64,000 nt of DNA, from contig NZ_JACRST010000004.1 of assembly GCF_014384885.1 (NCBI RefSeq), forward strand, positions 101,924 through 165,923, read 5' to 3'. A model generated the notes under the pieces. That model was not told the DNA's origin. It saw only the letters and a list, made by a program, of their open reading frames with translations, and searched no databases. The translations under genes were made by a program, and so were the position numbers. This document shows positions 50,850-59,497 of the stretch, in pieces (the first letter of the stretch is position 1; each line of letters opens with the position of its first letter). The stretch comes from Ligaoa zhengdingensis. Lineage in GTDB: Bacteria > Bacillota > Clostridia > Oscillospirales > Ruminococcaceae.

Positions 50850-51476
50850 ATGACGGTTTTTTTGTGGATTTTGGGCGTGCTGCTCCTGCTGCTCTGCCTG
50901 CCCGTGTCCCTCCTGGTGGACTGGGACGGGGAGATCAGGCTGTGGGTGAGCTATCTGTTCCTCAAGGTGCGCATCAACCAGCCCAAGCGGGACGCCAGGA
51001 AGCTGGAAGAGAACGCGGAACAGGAAGAGAAAAAGGAGCTCAAAAAGAAGGAAAAAAAGACGGGCAGCGAGCCGCAGGCGCTCACCGACACCATAGAAAT
51101 GACGCTGGACCTCATCCGCTCCGCCACCGGCGGCGTCCGGATGCTCTGGCGCAACCTGCGGGTGCGCGGGCTGGAGCTGCACATGATTGTGGCGAAGGGG
51201 GACGCGGCGGGCACCGCCCTGGAGTACGGGCGGATGAACGCCTATCTGCACGGCGCCTACGCTACGCTGAGGAGCCTCGTCAACATCGACCGCGCGGTGC
51301 TCGACCTGCGGCCGGATTTTTTGTCCGACCGGGGGAGCTTCACCCTGCGCTTCCGCGTGAGGGTCACCCCGCTGGTGGTGCTGGCAGCGGCAGTGCGGGT
51401 GGCCGCGTCGTTTTTGTGGAAGATGGCCGTGCGGGGCGCGCAGTCCGGCGGCGGGATACAACAGGAAAGAAAATGA
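50850..51476 (+). CDS. DUF2953 membrane protein
   Basis: 208 residues. One N-terminal membrane segment (about 3-22), a charged K/E-rich section (about 48-70), then a beta-rich domain (RNLRVRGLELHMIVAKGDAAGTALEYG) that matches DUF2953, a family next to gerW (ytfJ) in spore formers. It may act with the GerW-type protein. Function unknown. Confidence 0.85.
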   Translation: MTVFLWILGVLLLLLCLPVSLLVDWDGEIRLWVSYLFLKVRINQPKRDARKLEENAEQEEKKELKKKEKKTGSEPQALTDTIEMTLDLIRSATGGVRMLWRNLRVRGLELHMIVAKGDAAGTALEYGRMNAYLHGAYATLRSLVNIDRAVLDLRPDFLSDRGSFTLRFRVRVTPLVVLAAAVRVAASFLWKMAVRGAQSGGGIQQERK

Positions 51477-51485
51477 GGTGCAAGG

Positions 51486-51878
51486 ATGAGTCAAGAACAT
51501 ATTGAAGGGATTCTCAACTCCTCGATGGAAAAGCTCAAGGCGCTGGTGGACGTCAACACCATCATCGGCGAACAGATCGTCACGCCCGACGGCACGGTGG
51601 TCATCCCGGTTTCCAAGGTGAGCTTCGGGTTCGCGTCGGGCGGTTCCGACCTGCCCACGTCCAAGCCGCGCGAGCTGTTCGGCGGCGGCAGCGGCGGCGG
51701 GGTCACCATCCAGCCGCTCGCGTTTCTAGTGATTACCCCGGGCGGCAGTGTGCGGCTGCTTCAGATGGAGCAGTACAGCGACTCGGTCGATCGCGCGGTG
51801 AACCTGGTGCCCGAGGTGATCGACAAGTTTGCGGGCATGTTCGGCAAGAAGAAGGAAACGCCCGCGCAGCAGGGATGA
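51486..51878 (+). CDS. gerW: GerW-family sporulation protein (YtfJ)
   Basis: 130 residues. The start (EGILNSSMEKLKALVDVNTIIGEQI), a conserved VIPVSKVSFGFASGG and the glycine-rich FGGGSGGGVTIQPLAFLVI are typical. Related to YtfJ, a spore protein needed for full germination. 9 nt after DUF2953. Confidence 0.93.
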   Translation: MSQEHIEGILNSSMEKLKALVDVNTIIGEQIVTPDGTVVIPVSKVSFGFASGGSDLPTSKPRELFGGGSGGGVTIQPLAFLVITPGGSVRLLQMEQYSDSVDRAVNLVPEVIDKFAGMFGKKKETPAQQG

Positions 51879-51949
51879 TCCTCCGGCGGCATCCTCCCGC
51901 ATAGGCGCGGGACTTTGCTGCATACACTTTCCACAGGCAGGTGATTGGC

Positions 51950-53083
51950 ATGTGGAAAAAAAGATTGTGTTTTGCAGCGGCCGCCGCGCTGCTGGGGCTG
52001 ACGATGTGCACCACGGCGCGCGCGGTGAACGCCAAGGGCGCGGTGGTGATCGAGGCGCAGAGCGGGCGGGTGCTGTTCGGGCAAAACGAGCACGAACGCC
52101 TGGCGATGGCGAGCACCACCAAGATCATGACGGCGATGCTCGCCCTCGAGCAGGAGGGGCTGGACGAGGAATTCACGGTGGACCCGCAGGCGATCCGGGT
52201 GGAGGGCTCCTCGATGGGGCTCACCGAGGGGGATATCGTCACCCTGCGCACTCTGGCCGCGGGGATGCTGCTTGCGTCGGGCAACGACGCGGCCAACGCG
52301 GCGGCGGTGCGCATCGCGGGCAGTCAGGACGCATTTGTGCAGAGGATGAACGAGCGCGCGGCCGAGCTGGAGCTCAAGGACACCTCGTTTGAAACCCCGT
52401 CGGGGCTGGACGGCGACAACCACTATTCCACCGCGTACGACATGGCGATGCTCGCACGCGCGGCGCTTCAAAACCCCGACTTCGCGGAAATCTGCGGGCA
52501 GTACCGCATGACGCTTTCCTACGGCAACCCGCCGTACAAGCGATGGCTTAAAAACCACAACCGGCTTTTGCAGGACTATGACGGAACGATCGGCGTCAAG
52601 ACAGGCTTTACCAAAAGCGCGGGGCGCTGTCTGGTGTCGGCCGCGCAGCGGGACGGGGTGACCCTCATCTGCGTCACTTTGGGCTGCCCGGATGACTGGC
52701 GCACCCACGCCCAGCTGCTCGACAGCAGCTTTGCCCAGGTGCAGGCGGCCGACCTCGCGAGCCTGCTGCCCGAGCTGGCCCTGCCGGTGGGCGGTGGACT
52801 GGCGGACAGCGTGGCGGTATTGCCCGCCGCAGACGCCCATGTGGCGCTGGCCGAGGGGGAACAGGAACGGGTGAAGGCCGAGGTGACGCTGCGCCCATTC
52901 GCGCTCGCGCCGGTGCGCGCGGGCGAGTGCGTGGGGGAAGCGTGCTTCACGCTGGACGGCGAGGAGCTGCTGCGTCTGCCGCTGTGCACCCGTGACGGGG
53001 TGGCGGCGCGGCCGGTCAGTGAAAAAAAGACGGGATTTTGGAGCGGGCTGTGGGGCCGGCTCTTTGGAAAAGAGGCCGGCTGA
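51950..53083 (+). CDS. dacB: D-alanyl-D-alanine carboxypeptidase (sporulation DacB-like)
   Basis: 377 residues from ATG 51950, with AGGTGAT upstream. Signal peptide (MWKKRL, hydrophobic core, TTARA). S11 motifs: SxxK in ASTTKIMTAM, SGN in LASGNDAAN, KTG in GVKTGFTKSAG. Lies between gerW and rluB, the usual context for the sporulation enzyme that loosens the spore cortex; the symbol rests on that context. Confidence 0.9.
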   Translation: MWKKRLCFAAAAALLGLTMCTTARAVNAKGAVVIEAQSGRVLFGQNEHERLAMASTTKIMTAMLALEQEGLDEEFTVDPQAIRVEGSSMGLTEGDIVTLRTLAAGMLLASGNDAANAAAVRIAGSQDAFVQRMNERAAELELKDTSFETPSGLDGDNHYSTAYDMAMLARAALQNPDFAEICGQYRMTLSYGNPPYKRWLKNHNRLLQDYDGTIGVKTGFTKSAGRCLVSAAQRDGVTLICVTLGCPDDWRTHAQLLDSSFAQVQAADLASLLPELALPVGGGLADSVAVLPAADAHVALAEGEQERVKAEVTLRPFALAPVRAGECVGEACFTLDGEELLRLPLCTRDGVAARPVSEKKTGFWSGLWGRLFGKEAG

Positions 53084-53133
53084 ACGGGCCGGCGGGAACT
53101 GCGTGAGCAGTGCGAGAAAGGATGTTATCAGAC

Positions 53134-53964
53134 ATGGTAGAGAAAAAGACGGACGGCGTGCGCATTCAGAAGGTGATGGCCGACCAGGGGGTCGCGAGCC
53201 GCCGCCGCTCCGAGGAGATGATCGAGGCGGGCGTGGTCACGGTGAACGGCCGCAAGGCGACGATCGGACAGAAGGTGGACCCGCGCCGCGACCTCATCGT
53301 GGTGGACGGCGTGAAGCTCAACGCCGGGGTGAAGAAGCGGCGGTATTACATCGCCCTCAACAAGCCGCGCGGCTACGTCACCACCCTGAACGACGAGATG
53401 GACCGCAAATGCGTGGCCGAGTTGGTGCAGAACGTGCCCGAGCGGGTCTACCCAATCGGGCGGCTGGACCGCAACTCCGAAGGGCTGCTGATCTTCACCA
53501 ACGACGGGGAGTTCGCCAACCGGGTGATGCACCCGCGCTACCACATCTCCAAGACCTACCGCGTCACCGTCCGCCCGGATGTGAACGACAAACAGCTGGT
53601 GCAGCTGACCGAGGGCGTGAAGATCGACGGTGTGATGACCGCGCCCGCGCAGGTGACGGTGCTCACCAAAGAGCCGGGCCGCGTGGTGATGCAGATGGTG
53701 ATCTCTGAGGGCCGCAACCGCCAGATTCGCAAGATGTGCGAGGCGGTGGGGCTGGAGGTTGCGCGCCTCAAGCGGGTCAGCATCGGGCCGGTGCGCCTGG
53801 GGATGCTGCCGCCCGGCCAGTGGCGCGAGCTCACCGAGCTGGAGCTCAACACCTTAAACGGCATGATGCGCAGCGCCGACCAGCAGGCGCGCGAACGGGC
53901 GGACCGCCCAATCCGCGAGATGGGGGGGACGCGCGTTGCTCGAGCTCAAAAAGGTAGACGCTGA
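53134..53964 (+). CDS. rluB: Large-subunit rRNA pseudouridine synthase (RluB/RsuA family)
   Basis: 276 residues from ATG 53134; an ATG four codons earlier overlaps the AAAGG site. The N-terminal S4 domain (RIQKVMADQGVASRRRSEEMI) is followed by the catalytic domain with GRLDRNSEGLL (catalytic Asp) and ISEGRNRQIRKM. The C-terminus is basic. Its end overlaps the next gene by 29 nt. Confidence 0.94.
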   Translation: MVEKKTDGVRIQKVMADQGVASRRRSEEMIEAGVVTVNGRKATIGQKVDPRRDLIVVDGVKLNAGVKKRRYYIALNKPRGYVTTLNDEMDRKCVAELVQNVPERVYPIGRLDRNSEGLLIFTNDGEFANRVMHPRYHISKTYRVTVRPDVNDKQLVQLTEGVKIDGVMTAPAQVTVLTKEPGRVVMQMVISEGRNRQIRKMCEAVGLEVARLKRVSIGPVRLGMLPPGQWRELTELELNTLNGMMRSADQQARERADRPIREMGGTRVARAQKGRR

Positions 53965-54316
53965 GGACGCGCTCGAGGCCTTCTGCGAGGCGTCCAACCT
54001 CCTGTACAATGAGGAATACGAGAGCTACGGCGCGTTCGACCGCGGGGAACCGGTGGGCTACTGCCTGTTCCTGCTGCGGGACGGCCGCCTGACGCTCATC
54101 GACGCGGGCGCGCGGCCGGAATATGGCGACGCGCTGATCGACGGGCTGGTGCGCTCGGTGCTGGGCTATGCCCGGTCGTGCGGCGTCGGCCCGGCCGAAT
54201 TTGCCGGCAGCTTTGACGAGGCCGCGTTTGCGCGGCTGCGCGCGTTCGGCTTTGCCAACAAATTGATCGAAGATATTGACAAATTTTTGTCAACCTGCAA
54301 AAATTGCGCCAAATAA
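53936..54316 (+). CDS. Small GNAT-like protein
   Basis: 126 residues, TTG start at 53936 inside the last codons of rluB (29-nt overlap). The order of elements (GEPVGYCLFLLRDGRLTLIDAGARPEYGDALIDGLVRSVLGYA, then FARLRAFGF) resembles the core of an N-acetyltransferase, shortened. No confirmed activity. Ends in a cysteine-containing tail (CKNCAK). Confidence 0.65.
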   Translation: MLELKKVDAEDALEAFCEASNLLYNEEYESYGAFDRGEPVGYCLFLLRDGRLTLIDAGARPEYGDALIDGLVRSVLGYARSCGVGPAEFAGSFDEAAFARLRAFGFANKLIEDIDKFLSTCKNCAK

Positions 54317-54339
54317 AAGATAAAAACGCCGAAAATCCC

Positions 54340-54382
54340 TTGTAACCAGAACGGGCAAAGTGTATAATGTATTCTGGTTACA
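54340..54382 (+). promoter_or_regulatory. Promoter and 11-bp inverted-repeat operator of the biotin carboxyltransferase operon
   Basis: TTGTAA (54340-54345), 17-nt spacer, TATAAT (54363-54368). Arms TGTAACCAGAA and TTCTGGTTACA (54341-54351, 54372-54382) are perfect complements around the -10. Resembles the general shape of biotin or fatty-acid regulators but the spacing is not that of BirA. Confidence 0.75.
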
Positions 54383-54547
54383 TTTTCGATTTCCTCCCAA
54401 AAACCGGCTGGTTCGCGGCCGGCTACGGGGAGAAAATACGGGGATGCGGCGTTTTTTCGCGTCTGTGTGGGGCCCGCCCGGCCCGCCTTGCGAAAAAGCT
54501 GGGTAGTTTCTAATTTATTGTTAGCCGATAGAAATGGAGGAAACATG

Positions 54548-55945
54548 ATGAGTGCTGAAAGCAAAATGAGCCTTCTGGCGAGCGCTCGCGAGAAGGCGGT
54601 AGTGGCTTCCCCCGCCCGCGAGAGACTGGCCCTTCTGTTCGACGAGGGCACCTTCACCGAGCTGGACGCCTTTGCAAAGGCGGCAGGCGGCAGCGCCGGT
54701 GTTGTCACCGGTTACGGCGCTGTGGAGGGCACCACGGTGTTTGCGTTCGCGCAGGACAAGTCGGATGCGAACGGCGCGGTGGGCAGAGTCCAGGCGGCCA
54801 AAATCAAAAAGGTCTACGACCTGGCGGTCAAAACCGGTTCCCCTGTAGTGGGAATTTACGATTCCTTCGGCGCGGCCCTGACCGAGGGCAACGACGCGTT
54901 GGCGGCCTACGGCGAGATGCTGCTGTGCGGCAACAGCCTGTCGGGCGTTGTACCCCAGGTTTCGGTGGTGGCCGGCGTGTGCGCGGGCTGCGCGGCCATG
55001 CTGGCGGCGGGCGCGGACTTCGTCGTGATGAGCAAAAAGGCCGAGCTGTTCCTCACCCCTGCCAAGGGCGAGGGCACCGCGGATAACGCGGCCAAGGCGG
55101 GCGTCGCCCACATCGTGGAGAAGGACGCGGATGCGGCGATCGCCAAGGCGCGCCACCTGGTCTCCATGATGCCACAGAATAACCTCTCCTCGCTGCCCAT
55201 CTTCGACTTCGCGGCCTCCGGCCTCGAGGCGAGCCTCACCGCCGCCTGCGAGAGCGGCGACATCAAAGCGGCTGACCTGGTAAAAGCGGTGTTCGACGCG
55301 GACAGCGCGGTCGAGCTGCTGGGCGGCTTCGACGACAGCGTCTATACGGCGATGGCCACCCTGGGCGGCTTCACCTGCGGCGTGGTCGCGACCGAGGGCG
55401 GCGCGCTGAACGCGCGCTCCTGCGCAAAGGCGGCCCGTCTGATGCAGGTCTGCGACGCGTTCCAGATCCCGGTGGTCACCTTTGTGAACACCTGCGGGTT
55501 CCAGGCCGGCGAAAGTGGCCACAATCCGCTGCGCATGGTGCGCGAGGCGGCCAAGCTGGCGCATGTCTATGCGGAAGCGACCACCCCGAAGATCGCGGTG
55601 GTCACCGGCAAGGCCTACGGCCCGGCCTATGTGGCCATGGCGGGCAAGAACGCGGGCGCCGACCTGGTGCTGGCGTGGCCCTCCGCAGTGATCTCCGCCC
55701 TCAAGCCCGAGACGGTCGCGGCGATTCTGCACGGCGACGACGTGACCAAGAACAAGGATATGGCGGCGGTTACCGCCGACTATATTGCGGGCGAAGCGAG
55801 CCCCTATCAGGCGAGCGCGGACGGCACGGTGGACGATGTGATCGACCCGGCCAACACCCGCAACCTGCTGATCTCCGCGCTGGATATGCTGTCCGGCAAG
55901 CGGGTGACCAAGCTGCCCAAGAAGCACGGCAACCTGCCTCTGTGA
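54548..55945 (+). CDS. Biotin-dependent carboxyltransferase subunit (acyl-CoA type, 12S-like)
   Basis: 465 residues from the second ATG (54548; GGAGG spaced 7 nt; the first at 54545 is spaced 4 nt). Crotonase-fold carboxyltransferase related to PccB/MmdA. N-half: ARERLALLFDEGTFTELDAF; C-half: PVVTFVNTCGFQAGESGHNPLRM and AYGPAYVAMAGKNAGADLVLAWP. About 50 residues shorter than typical homologues. It transfers CO2 between biotin and an acyl-CoA such as propionyl- or methylmalonyl-CoA (inferred). Confidence 0.85.
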   Translation: MSAESKMSLLASAREKAVVASPARERLALLFDEGTFTELDAFAKAAGGSAGVVTGYGAVEGTTVFAFAQDKSDANGAVGRVQAAKIKKVYDLAVKTGSPVVGIYDSFGAALTEGNDALAAYGEMLLCGNSLSGVVPQVSVVAGVCAGCAAMLAAGADFVVMSKKAELFLTPAKGEGTADNAAKAGVAHIVEKDADAAIAKARHLVSMMPQNNLSSLPIFDFAASGLEASLTAACESGDIKAADLVKAVFDADSAVELLGGFDDSVYTAMATLGGFTCGVVATEGGALNARSCAKAARLMQVCDAFQIPVVTFVNTCGFQAGESGHNPLRMVREAAKLAHVYAEATTPKIAVVTGKAYGPAYVAMAGKNAGADLVLAWPSAVISALKPETVAAILHGDDVTKNKDMAAVTADYIAGEASPYQASADGTVDDVIDPANTRNLLISALDMLSGKRVTKLPKKHGNLPL

Positions 55946-56012
55946 CCGAGGCCCGGTCCTTTCGAGTGAACCCATCCATTTTGATAGATTACGATTATAG
56001 GAGGAACCCGCT

Positions 56013-56420
56013 GTGAAAAGAATGAGAGTCACCGTGAATGGTAAAGCATATGACGTACAGGTTGAAGAACTGGGCGCGGGCGCGCCCGCCGCTACCCCTG
56101 CCCCCGCGCCGGCCCCTGCTCCCGCTGCGGCTCCTGCCGCTGCACCCGCTCCGGCTGCGGCCCCTGCTCCCGCCGCCGCTCCCGCTCCTGCTGCGGGCGG
56201 TTCCGGTTCCATCAAGATCAACGCCCCCATGCCCGGCACCATCGTCAAGGTGAACGTCACCGCCGGCCAGGCGGTGAAGAAGGGCGACGTGCTGGTCGTC
56301 CTCGAGGCCATGAAGATGGAGAACGACATCATGGCGCCGCAGGACGGCGTGGTCGCTTCGGTCAACGTGGCGCAGGGCGCTTCGGTCAACTCGAACGATC
56401 TGGTTGTCACCATGGATTAA
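56013..56420 (+). CDS. Biotin carboxyl carrier protein (biotinyl domain)
   Basis: 135 residues from GTG 56013 with GGAGG 8 nt upstream. N-terminal cap (MRVTVNGKAYDVQVEE), an Ala/Pro-rich flexible hinge (about residues 22-62), then the biotinyl domain with EAMKMEN; K101 is the biotin site. It carries carboxybiotin between the two catalytic subunits on either side of it in the operon. Confidence 0.95.
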   Translation: MKRMRVTVNGKAYDVQVEELGAGAPAATPAPAPAPAPAAAPAAAPAPAAAPAPAAAPAPAAGGSGSIKINAPMPGTIVKVNVTAGQAVKKGDVLVVLEAMKMENDIMAPQDGVVASVNVAQGASVNSNDLVVTMD

Positions 56421-56453
56421 TCGGAGATTTCCCGCAGAAAGGAGAGTGTTTTG

Positions 56454-57866
56454 ATGGCACAGGCAAAAAAACCTTTGAAAATTACCGAAACCGTGCTGCG
56501 CGACGCGCATCAGTCGCTGATTGCCACGCGCATGAGCATGGATGAAATGTACGATATCCTGCCCGCCATGGACGAGGTCGGCTACTATTCCGCAGAAGTG
56601 TGGGGCGGCGCCACCTTCGACGCCTGCATCCGCTTTTTGGATGAGGACCCGTGGGAGCGTCTGCGCACCATCCGCAAGCGTATGCCCAACACCAAGCTGC
56701 AAATGCTGTACCGCGGCCAGAACATGCTGGGCTACCGCCACTATGCGGACGACCTGGTGAGCTACTTCGTGCAGAAGTCGGTCGCCAACGGCATCGACAT
56801 CCTGCGCATCTTCGATGCGCTCAACGATATTCGCAACCTCGAGGCTTCCATCAAGGCGACCAAGAAGGAGGGCGCACACCTGCAGGCCTGCATCTCCTAC
56901 ACCCTGAGCCCGGTGCACAACCTCGACTACTTTGTGAAATACGCCAAGCAGCTCGAGAACGCCGGCGCGGACTCGATCTGCATCAAGGATATGGCCGGCC
57001 TGGTCACCCCGTATATGGCCGACGAGCTGGTGCGAGCGCTCAAAAAGAACGTCAAGATTCCCGTCCAGCTGCACACCCACTACACCTCCGGCCTCGCCTC
57101 GATGTCGATCATCAAGGCGGTGGAGGCGGGCGTGGATATCGTGGATACCGCGATGTCCCCCCTGGCGATGGGCACCAGCCACGCCGCGACCGAATCGGTC
57201 GTTGCCGCGTTCCAGGGTACGCCCTACGACACCGGCCTCGACCTCAAAAAGCTGGACGTGGTGCGCGCGCACTTCGCCAAGCTGCGTGAAAAATATCTGG
57301 CCGAGGGCCTGCTCAGCCCCAAGGTGATGGGCGTCGACGCCAACACCCTGCTCTATCAGGTGCCGGGCGGAATGCTCTCCAACCTGGTGTCCCAGCTCAA
57401 GCAGGCGGGCCAGGAGGACAAATTCGAGGATGTGCTCAAGGAAATTCCCAACGTCCGCAAGGATTCCGGTTATCCGCCGCTGGTCACCCCGACTTCCCAG
57501 ATCGTCGGCACCCAGGCGGTGTTCAACGTGATTATGGGCGAGCGCTACAAGATGGTCACCAAGGAGTTCAAGGGCTTGGTGCGCGGCGAGTACGGCAAGA
57601 CCCCCGCTCCCATCGACCCGGCGTTCCGTAAGAAGATCATCGGCGACGACAAGCCCATCGAGTGCCGTCCCGCCGACCTGCTGGAGCCCGAGTTGGATAA
57701 GATGAGAGCCGAGCTGCCCGCGAAGTACAACGAGCAGGACGAGGATGTCCTCACCTGGGCGATGTTCCCGCAGGTTGCCCCCAAATTCTTCGAGAGCCGC
57801 CGCCAAAAGAAATATGGCATCGACGGCGAGCACCTGGACGACAAAAATAAAGTTCACCCCGTGTGA
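56454..57866 (+). CDS. oadA: Oxaloacetate/pyruvate carboxyltransferase subunit (OadA / transcarboxylase 5S type)
   Basis: 470 residues from ATG 56454. The start KITETVLRDAHQSLIATRM and the metal/substrate motifs LRIFDALND, SICIKDMAGL, and HTHYTSG match the 5S/OadA carboxyltransferase. It lacks a fused biotin domain, which the separate carrier supplies. No genes for the Na+-pumping beta or gamma subunits are adjacent. Confidence 0.93.
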   Translation: MAQAKKPLKITETVLRDAHQSLIATRMSMDEMYDILPAMDEVGYYSAEVWGGATFDACIRFLDEDPWERLRTIRKRMPNTKLQMLYRGQNMLGYRHYADDLVSYFVQKSVANGIDILRIFDALNDIRNLEASIKATKKEGAHLQACISYTLSPVHNLDYFVKYAKQLENAGADSICIKDMAGLVTPYMADELVRALKKNVKIPVQLHTHYTSGLASMSIIKAVEAGVDIVDTAMSPLAMGTSHAATESVVAAFQGTPYDTGLDLKKLDVVRAHFAKLREKYLAEGLLSPKVMGVDANTLLYQVPGGMLSNLVSQLKQAGQEDKFEDVLKEIPNVRKDSGYPPLVTPTSQIVGTQAVFNVIMGERYKMVTKEFKGLVRGEYGKTPAPIDPAFRKKIIGDDKPIECRPADLLEPELDKMRAELPAKYNEQDEDVLTWAMFPQVAPKFFESRRQKKYGIDGEHLDDKNKVHPV

Positions 57867-57887
57867 TAGAAGGTTCTGTCCACGAAT

Positions 57888-57924
57888 GAAACGGAGCGGA
57901 AGATCAATTCTTCCGCTCCGTTTC
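57888..57924 (+). terminator. Hairpin after the carboxyltransferase operon
   Basis: GAAACGGAGCGGAAG / CTTCCGCTCCGTTTC, 15-bp perfect stem, 7-nt loop; the U-run is short (TTTCCCTGTTTCC). Confidence 0.85.
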
Positions 57925-58032
57925 CCTGTTTCCGGCGAAATTTTTTTGGGGTGGGGATGCAAAAAAATGTGAGATATGCTACACTAATAAGACAAAGGCC
58001 CCATTCATTGGCAAAGGAAGGAGACGACAGCG

Positions 58033-59022
58033 ATGAAACATTCCTATAGAATTGTAGCAGTAGTTTTGGTTTTGGCCGCAGGCTTGGTTACTGCGGCGTG
58101 TGGAGCGTCCTCCACGGCCAAATACAGCAATACCTACAGCGTCTCGAGTGCGGCGGCCGAACCCGCCGCAGCGGCGGAAATGGGTGAAGTGGCGGAGATG
58201 GACATGGCAGCGGATGCTGACGGGGTGATGAGCACCGCCCAGGGTGCGCAGCAGATCACCGATCCCTCCCGCAAGCTGATCCGCCGGATCTATCTCGGGG
58301 TGGAAACATTGGATTTTGATGGGCTCAACAGCTCAATCAACGAGCAGATTTCTGCATTGGGCGGTTATGTGGAACAGAGCGAGGTGAGCGGCCGCAGCGG
58401 ATACAACGGCAAGGGCTACAGCCACGGCGGAACCCGCTATGCACATCTGGTCGCGCGCATCCCCAAGGATAAGGTGGACGGCTTTATCCAGACTGTGAGC
58501 GAGCTGGGCAATGTCACCACACGGCAGGAGTCGGTCGAGGATATCACCCTGGATTATGTCGATGTGGATAGCCACAAAAAAGCCCTGCTGATCGAACAGG
58601 AGCGCCTGCTGGCCCTGCTCGAAAAGGCTGAGGCCGTAGAGGATATCATCGCGTTGGAGCAGCGCCTGTCGGATGTGCGCTACCAGTTGGAAAGCTACGA
58701 ATCCCAACTGCGCACTTACGACAATCAGGTGGATTACAGCACCGTGACATTGGACATCAATGAGGTCGAACGGGTCACGCCGGTGGAGGAAAAGACCGTG
58801 TGGAGCCGTATGCAGACCGGATTTAGCGAATCGCTGTACCAGATTGGAGAGGGCTGCAAGGACTTTGCGGTCGGCTTCGTGGTGAATCTGCCCTATCTGC
58901 TGATCGTGGCGGTCATCATCCTGGTGCTGGTGCTGATCCTGCGCGCTGTCACCCGAAAAAATCGCCGCAAGCCCTCCGCGCCGAGCAATCCGCCGGAGGA
59001 TCTGGGGCAGCCGAAGCAGTAA
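58033..59022 (+). CDS. DUF4349 lipoprotein
   Basis: 329 residues. Lipobox LVTAAC at residues 18-23 after a hydrophobic stretch; a DUF4349 domain (about 80-250) with IYLGVETLDFDGLNSSI and the coiled-coil-like section LDYVDVDSHKKALLIEQERLLALLEKAEAVED; and one C-terminal membrane segment (about 287-305) with basic tail KNRRK. Anchored at the membrane surface at both ends. Function unknown; similar proteins are stress or envelope associated. Confidence 0.87.
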   Translation: MKHSYRIVAVVLVLAAGLVTAACGASSTAKYSNTYSVSSAAAEPAAAAEMGEVAEMDMAADADGVMSTAQGAQQITDPSRKLIRRIYLGVETLDFDGLNSSINEQISALGGYVEQSEVSGRSGYNGKGYSHGGTRYAHLVARIPKDKVDGFIQTVSELGNVTTRQESVEDITLDYVDVDSHKKALLIEQERLLALLEKAEAVEDIIALEQRLSDVRYQLESYESQLRTYDNQVDYSTVTLDINEVERVTPVEEKTVWSRMQTGFSESLYQIGEGCKDFAVGFVVNLPYLLIVAVIILVLVLILRAVTRKNRRKPSAPSNPPEDLGQPKQ

Positions 59023-59037
59023 GAAATCCGGACAAAA

Positions 59038-59497
59038 ACGCCCCTCACCTGTTGTGAGGGGCGTGAATTGCCCGCGGGTGCATACCCGCCGCTGGGGATG
59101 CGTGATAATTGACAGTGCGGGGCCGCGGGACAAAGAGAAACGCCCCTCGCAGAGAGCGAAGGGCGCGAATTGCCCGCGGGTGCATACCCGCTGCTGGGAA
59201 TGCGCGATAATGGACAGTGCGGGGCCGCGGGACAAAGAGAAACACCCCTCGCAGAGAGCGAAGGGCGCGAATTGCCCGCGGGTGCATACCCGCCGCGCGG
59301 GGTGTGCGGCATTCAAAAAGGCGGGGTCGCGGGACAAAGAGAAACGCCCCCCGCAGAGAGCGAAGGGCGCGAATCGCTCGCGGGTGCATACCCGCCGCGC
59401 GGGGTGTGCGGCATTCAAAAAGGCGTGGCCGCGGGACAAAGAGAAACGCCCCTCGCAGAGAGCGAAGGGCGTGAATCGTTCGCGGGTGCATACCCGC
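59038..59497. repeat. Array of five 102-bp tandem repeats (hairpin plus terminator units)
   Basis: Unit starts at 59038, 59140, 59242, 59344 and 59446 (last partial), so the period is exactly 102 bp. On the minus strand each unit has the hairpin GCGGGTATGCACCCGC and then a terminator-like stem (CGCCCTTCGC / GCGAGGGGCG in most copies) followed by TTTCTCTTTG. The rest of the unit exists in two versions: one in units 1-2, another in units 3-4. The array begins at the base after the CCA of the split tRNA-Leu and ends at the DUF4349 gene. It can work as repeated terminators for the leftward tRNA transcript. Confidence 0.9.

Noticed and set aside
54548..57866. Na+-translocating oxaloacetate decarboxylase operon
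   Set aside because: Only alpha-type, carrier and acyl-CoA carboxyltransferase genes are present; no multi-TM beta subunit lies in the window.
59045..59491. Open frames through the 102-bp repeats giving a 34-residue repeated peptide on either strand
   Set aside because: The period is a multiple of three, so several frames stay open at once on both strands. There is no ribosome site, and the hairpins point to RNA-level structure.
59038..59497. CRISPR array
   Set aside because: The whole 102-bp unit is repeated with only small changes; there are no unique spacers of constant length between short repeats, and no cas genes.
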